Assembly (NCBI RefSeq): GCF_900114705.1
Contig: NZ_FOTW01000020.1
Location: 62,001 to 126,000 of the forward strand
Reading direction: 5' to 3'
Origin: Rugamonas rubra
GTDB lineage: Bacteria; Pseudomonadota; Gammaproteobacteria; Burkholderiales; Burkholderiaceae_D
Length of the DNA: 64,000 nucleotides
A program made the position numbers and the translations under genes. The notes beneath the pieces are model-generated. The model had not been told where the DNA came from, searched no databases, and saw only the letters and a program-made list of their open reading frames with translations. Positions 63,434 to 64,000 of this stretch are shown piece after piece. Each line of letters begins with the position of its first letter. Position 1 is the first letter of the stretch.

Positions 63434-64000
63434 CTTGGTTTTGGCGGCCTTGGCCAGCGCTTGCACGGCGGCCTGCGGCGTCATGGCCGAGTTCATGAAC
63501 TTGGCGACCACGTCCTGGATCGCGCCGGCCTTGGCCGAGTCGATCGCCATGCCGTGGGCCATGCTCGGCTCCAGACCGCCGGCCTTGCTGGCGGCGGCCA
63601 TGTCGTCCATCGAACGGGTGGCGCAGGCGTCGAACTTGGCGCGCGAAACGCCGGCGCGGACCGGGATCGAACCCTTGTTCAGGTTGAACACTTCCTGGAA
63701 CTCGGGGCTCATGACGGCGCTGGCCAGGCTCAGCTGGGCCTTTTGCTCGTCGGCGTTCTTGACCTTGAACATGGCCAGCGAGTCGATGTTGAAGGTGAAG
63801 GCCTTCTCGGTGCCAGGTGCTGGCAGGCACAGGAAGTCCTTGCCGGCGACCTTGCCGGCGGCGGTGAACTCGCCCTTGGCCCAGTCGCCCATGAACTGCA
63901 TGCCGGCCTTGCCGTTGATGACCATGGCGGTGGCCAGGTTCCAGTCGCGGCCGGCGGCGTCCTTGTCGATGTAGGTCTTGATCTTGGCCAACGTCTCGAA
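63431..64000 (-). CDS. Sugar ABC transporter substrate-binding protein (partial)
   Basis: The C-terminal 189 residues of a periplasmic binding protein; the N-terminus lies outside the window. Visible segments (AKIKTYIDKDAAGRDWNLATAMVINGKAGMQFMGDWAKGEF, FLCLPAPGTEKAFTFNIDSLAMF, FQEVFNLNKGSIPVRAGV) are typical of the glucose/mannose group of cluster B binding proteins. It heads the operon binding protein, permease, permease, ATPase. A hexose substrate is likely but not proven. Confidence 0.9.
   Translation of the reverse strand, partial: FETLAKIKTYIDKDAAGRDWNLATAMVINGKAGMQFMGDWAKGEFTAAGKVAGKDFLCLPAPGTEKAFTFNIDSLAMFKVKNADEQKAQLSLASAVMSPEFQEVFNLNKGSIPVRAGVSRAKFDACATRSMDDMAAASKAGGLEPSMAHGMAIDSAKAGAIQDVVAKFMNSAMTPQAAVQALAKAAKTK

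Overview
The window is high-GC chromosomal DNA of a betaproteobacterium in the order Burkholderiales, most likely family Oxalobacteraceae (Massilia, Duganella or Janthinobacterium type). Supporting this are the gene order ECF sigma factor / DUF3619 / DUF3106 / RDD protein followed by ilvI-ilvN-ilvC, pssA and leuA, and a complete isc operon ending in fdx and iscX. The genus is inference. No rRNA, tRNA, CRISPR array or insertion sequence was recognised.

Layout. (a) 1-1.2 kb is AT-rich and foreign-looking, with the 3' end of one unknown gene and one orphan ORF. (b) 1.3-11.6 kb is part of a type VI secretion system (T6SS): tssL, tssK and tssJ on the minus strand and a TPR lipoprotein, tssB, tssC, hcp, tssH and tssA on the plus strand. 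tssE, tssF, tssG, tssM and vgrG are not in the window. (c) 11.6-12.9 kb carries a lipocalin and a DTW-domain tRNA-modifying enzyme. (d) 12.9-18.3 kb is a three-gene minus-strand operon of a DUF2760 protein and two divergent Hsp70-like proteins. (e) 18.6-20.5 kb has a PA0069-type radical SAM gene behind a near-perfect LexA box, then a ChaC-like enzyme. (f) 20.6-26.2 kb holds a siderophore receptor with a possible Fur site and a LysR gene divergent from a VOC / fumarylacetoacetase / maleylacetoacetate isomerase operon. (g) 26.3-30.6 kb is a MacB-type export operon. (h) 30.9-38.5 kb has a degenerate uracil-DNA-glycosylase-like gene and iscR-iscS-iscU-iscA-hscB-hscA-fdx-iscX plus an overlapping methyltransferase gene. 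(i) 38.7-49.5 kb holds a pseudouridine-synthase-like protein without the catalytic Asp, the sigma factor operon, and branched-chain amino acid and phospholipid genes. (j) 49.5-58.1 kb has membrane proteins, rpsO-pnp, a two-component system next to a MipA porin-like gene, and a subclass B3 metallo-beta-lactamase-like gene. (k) 58.2-64 kb has a chemoreceptor and a sugar ABC transporter operon that runs off the right edge.

The least explained signal is non-coding. Six copies of a 26-27 bp palindrome (AGGGTCAGACCCT joined to its reverse complement) sit just past gene 3' ends, mostly in the right half. Their arms are identical in all copies and only the central base varies. A second repeat family at 38.5 kb shares the GGGTCAG end. 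There is also a run of 28 G upstream of the chemoreceptor gene, short tandem arrays that repeat stop codons after two unrelated genes, and two hairpins between the sugar-binding-protein and first permease genes. Other items worth attention are the LexA-controlled radical SAM gene, the paired Hsp70 operon, two enzyme-family members that have lost a catalytic residue, and a His-rich insertion in the T6SS ATPase.
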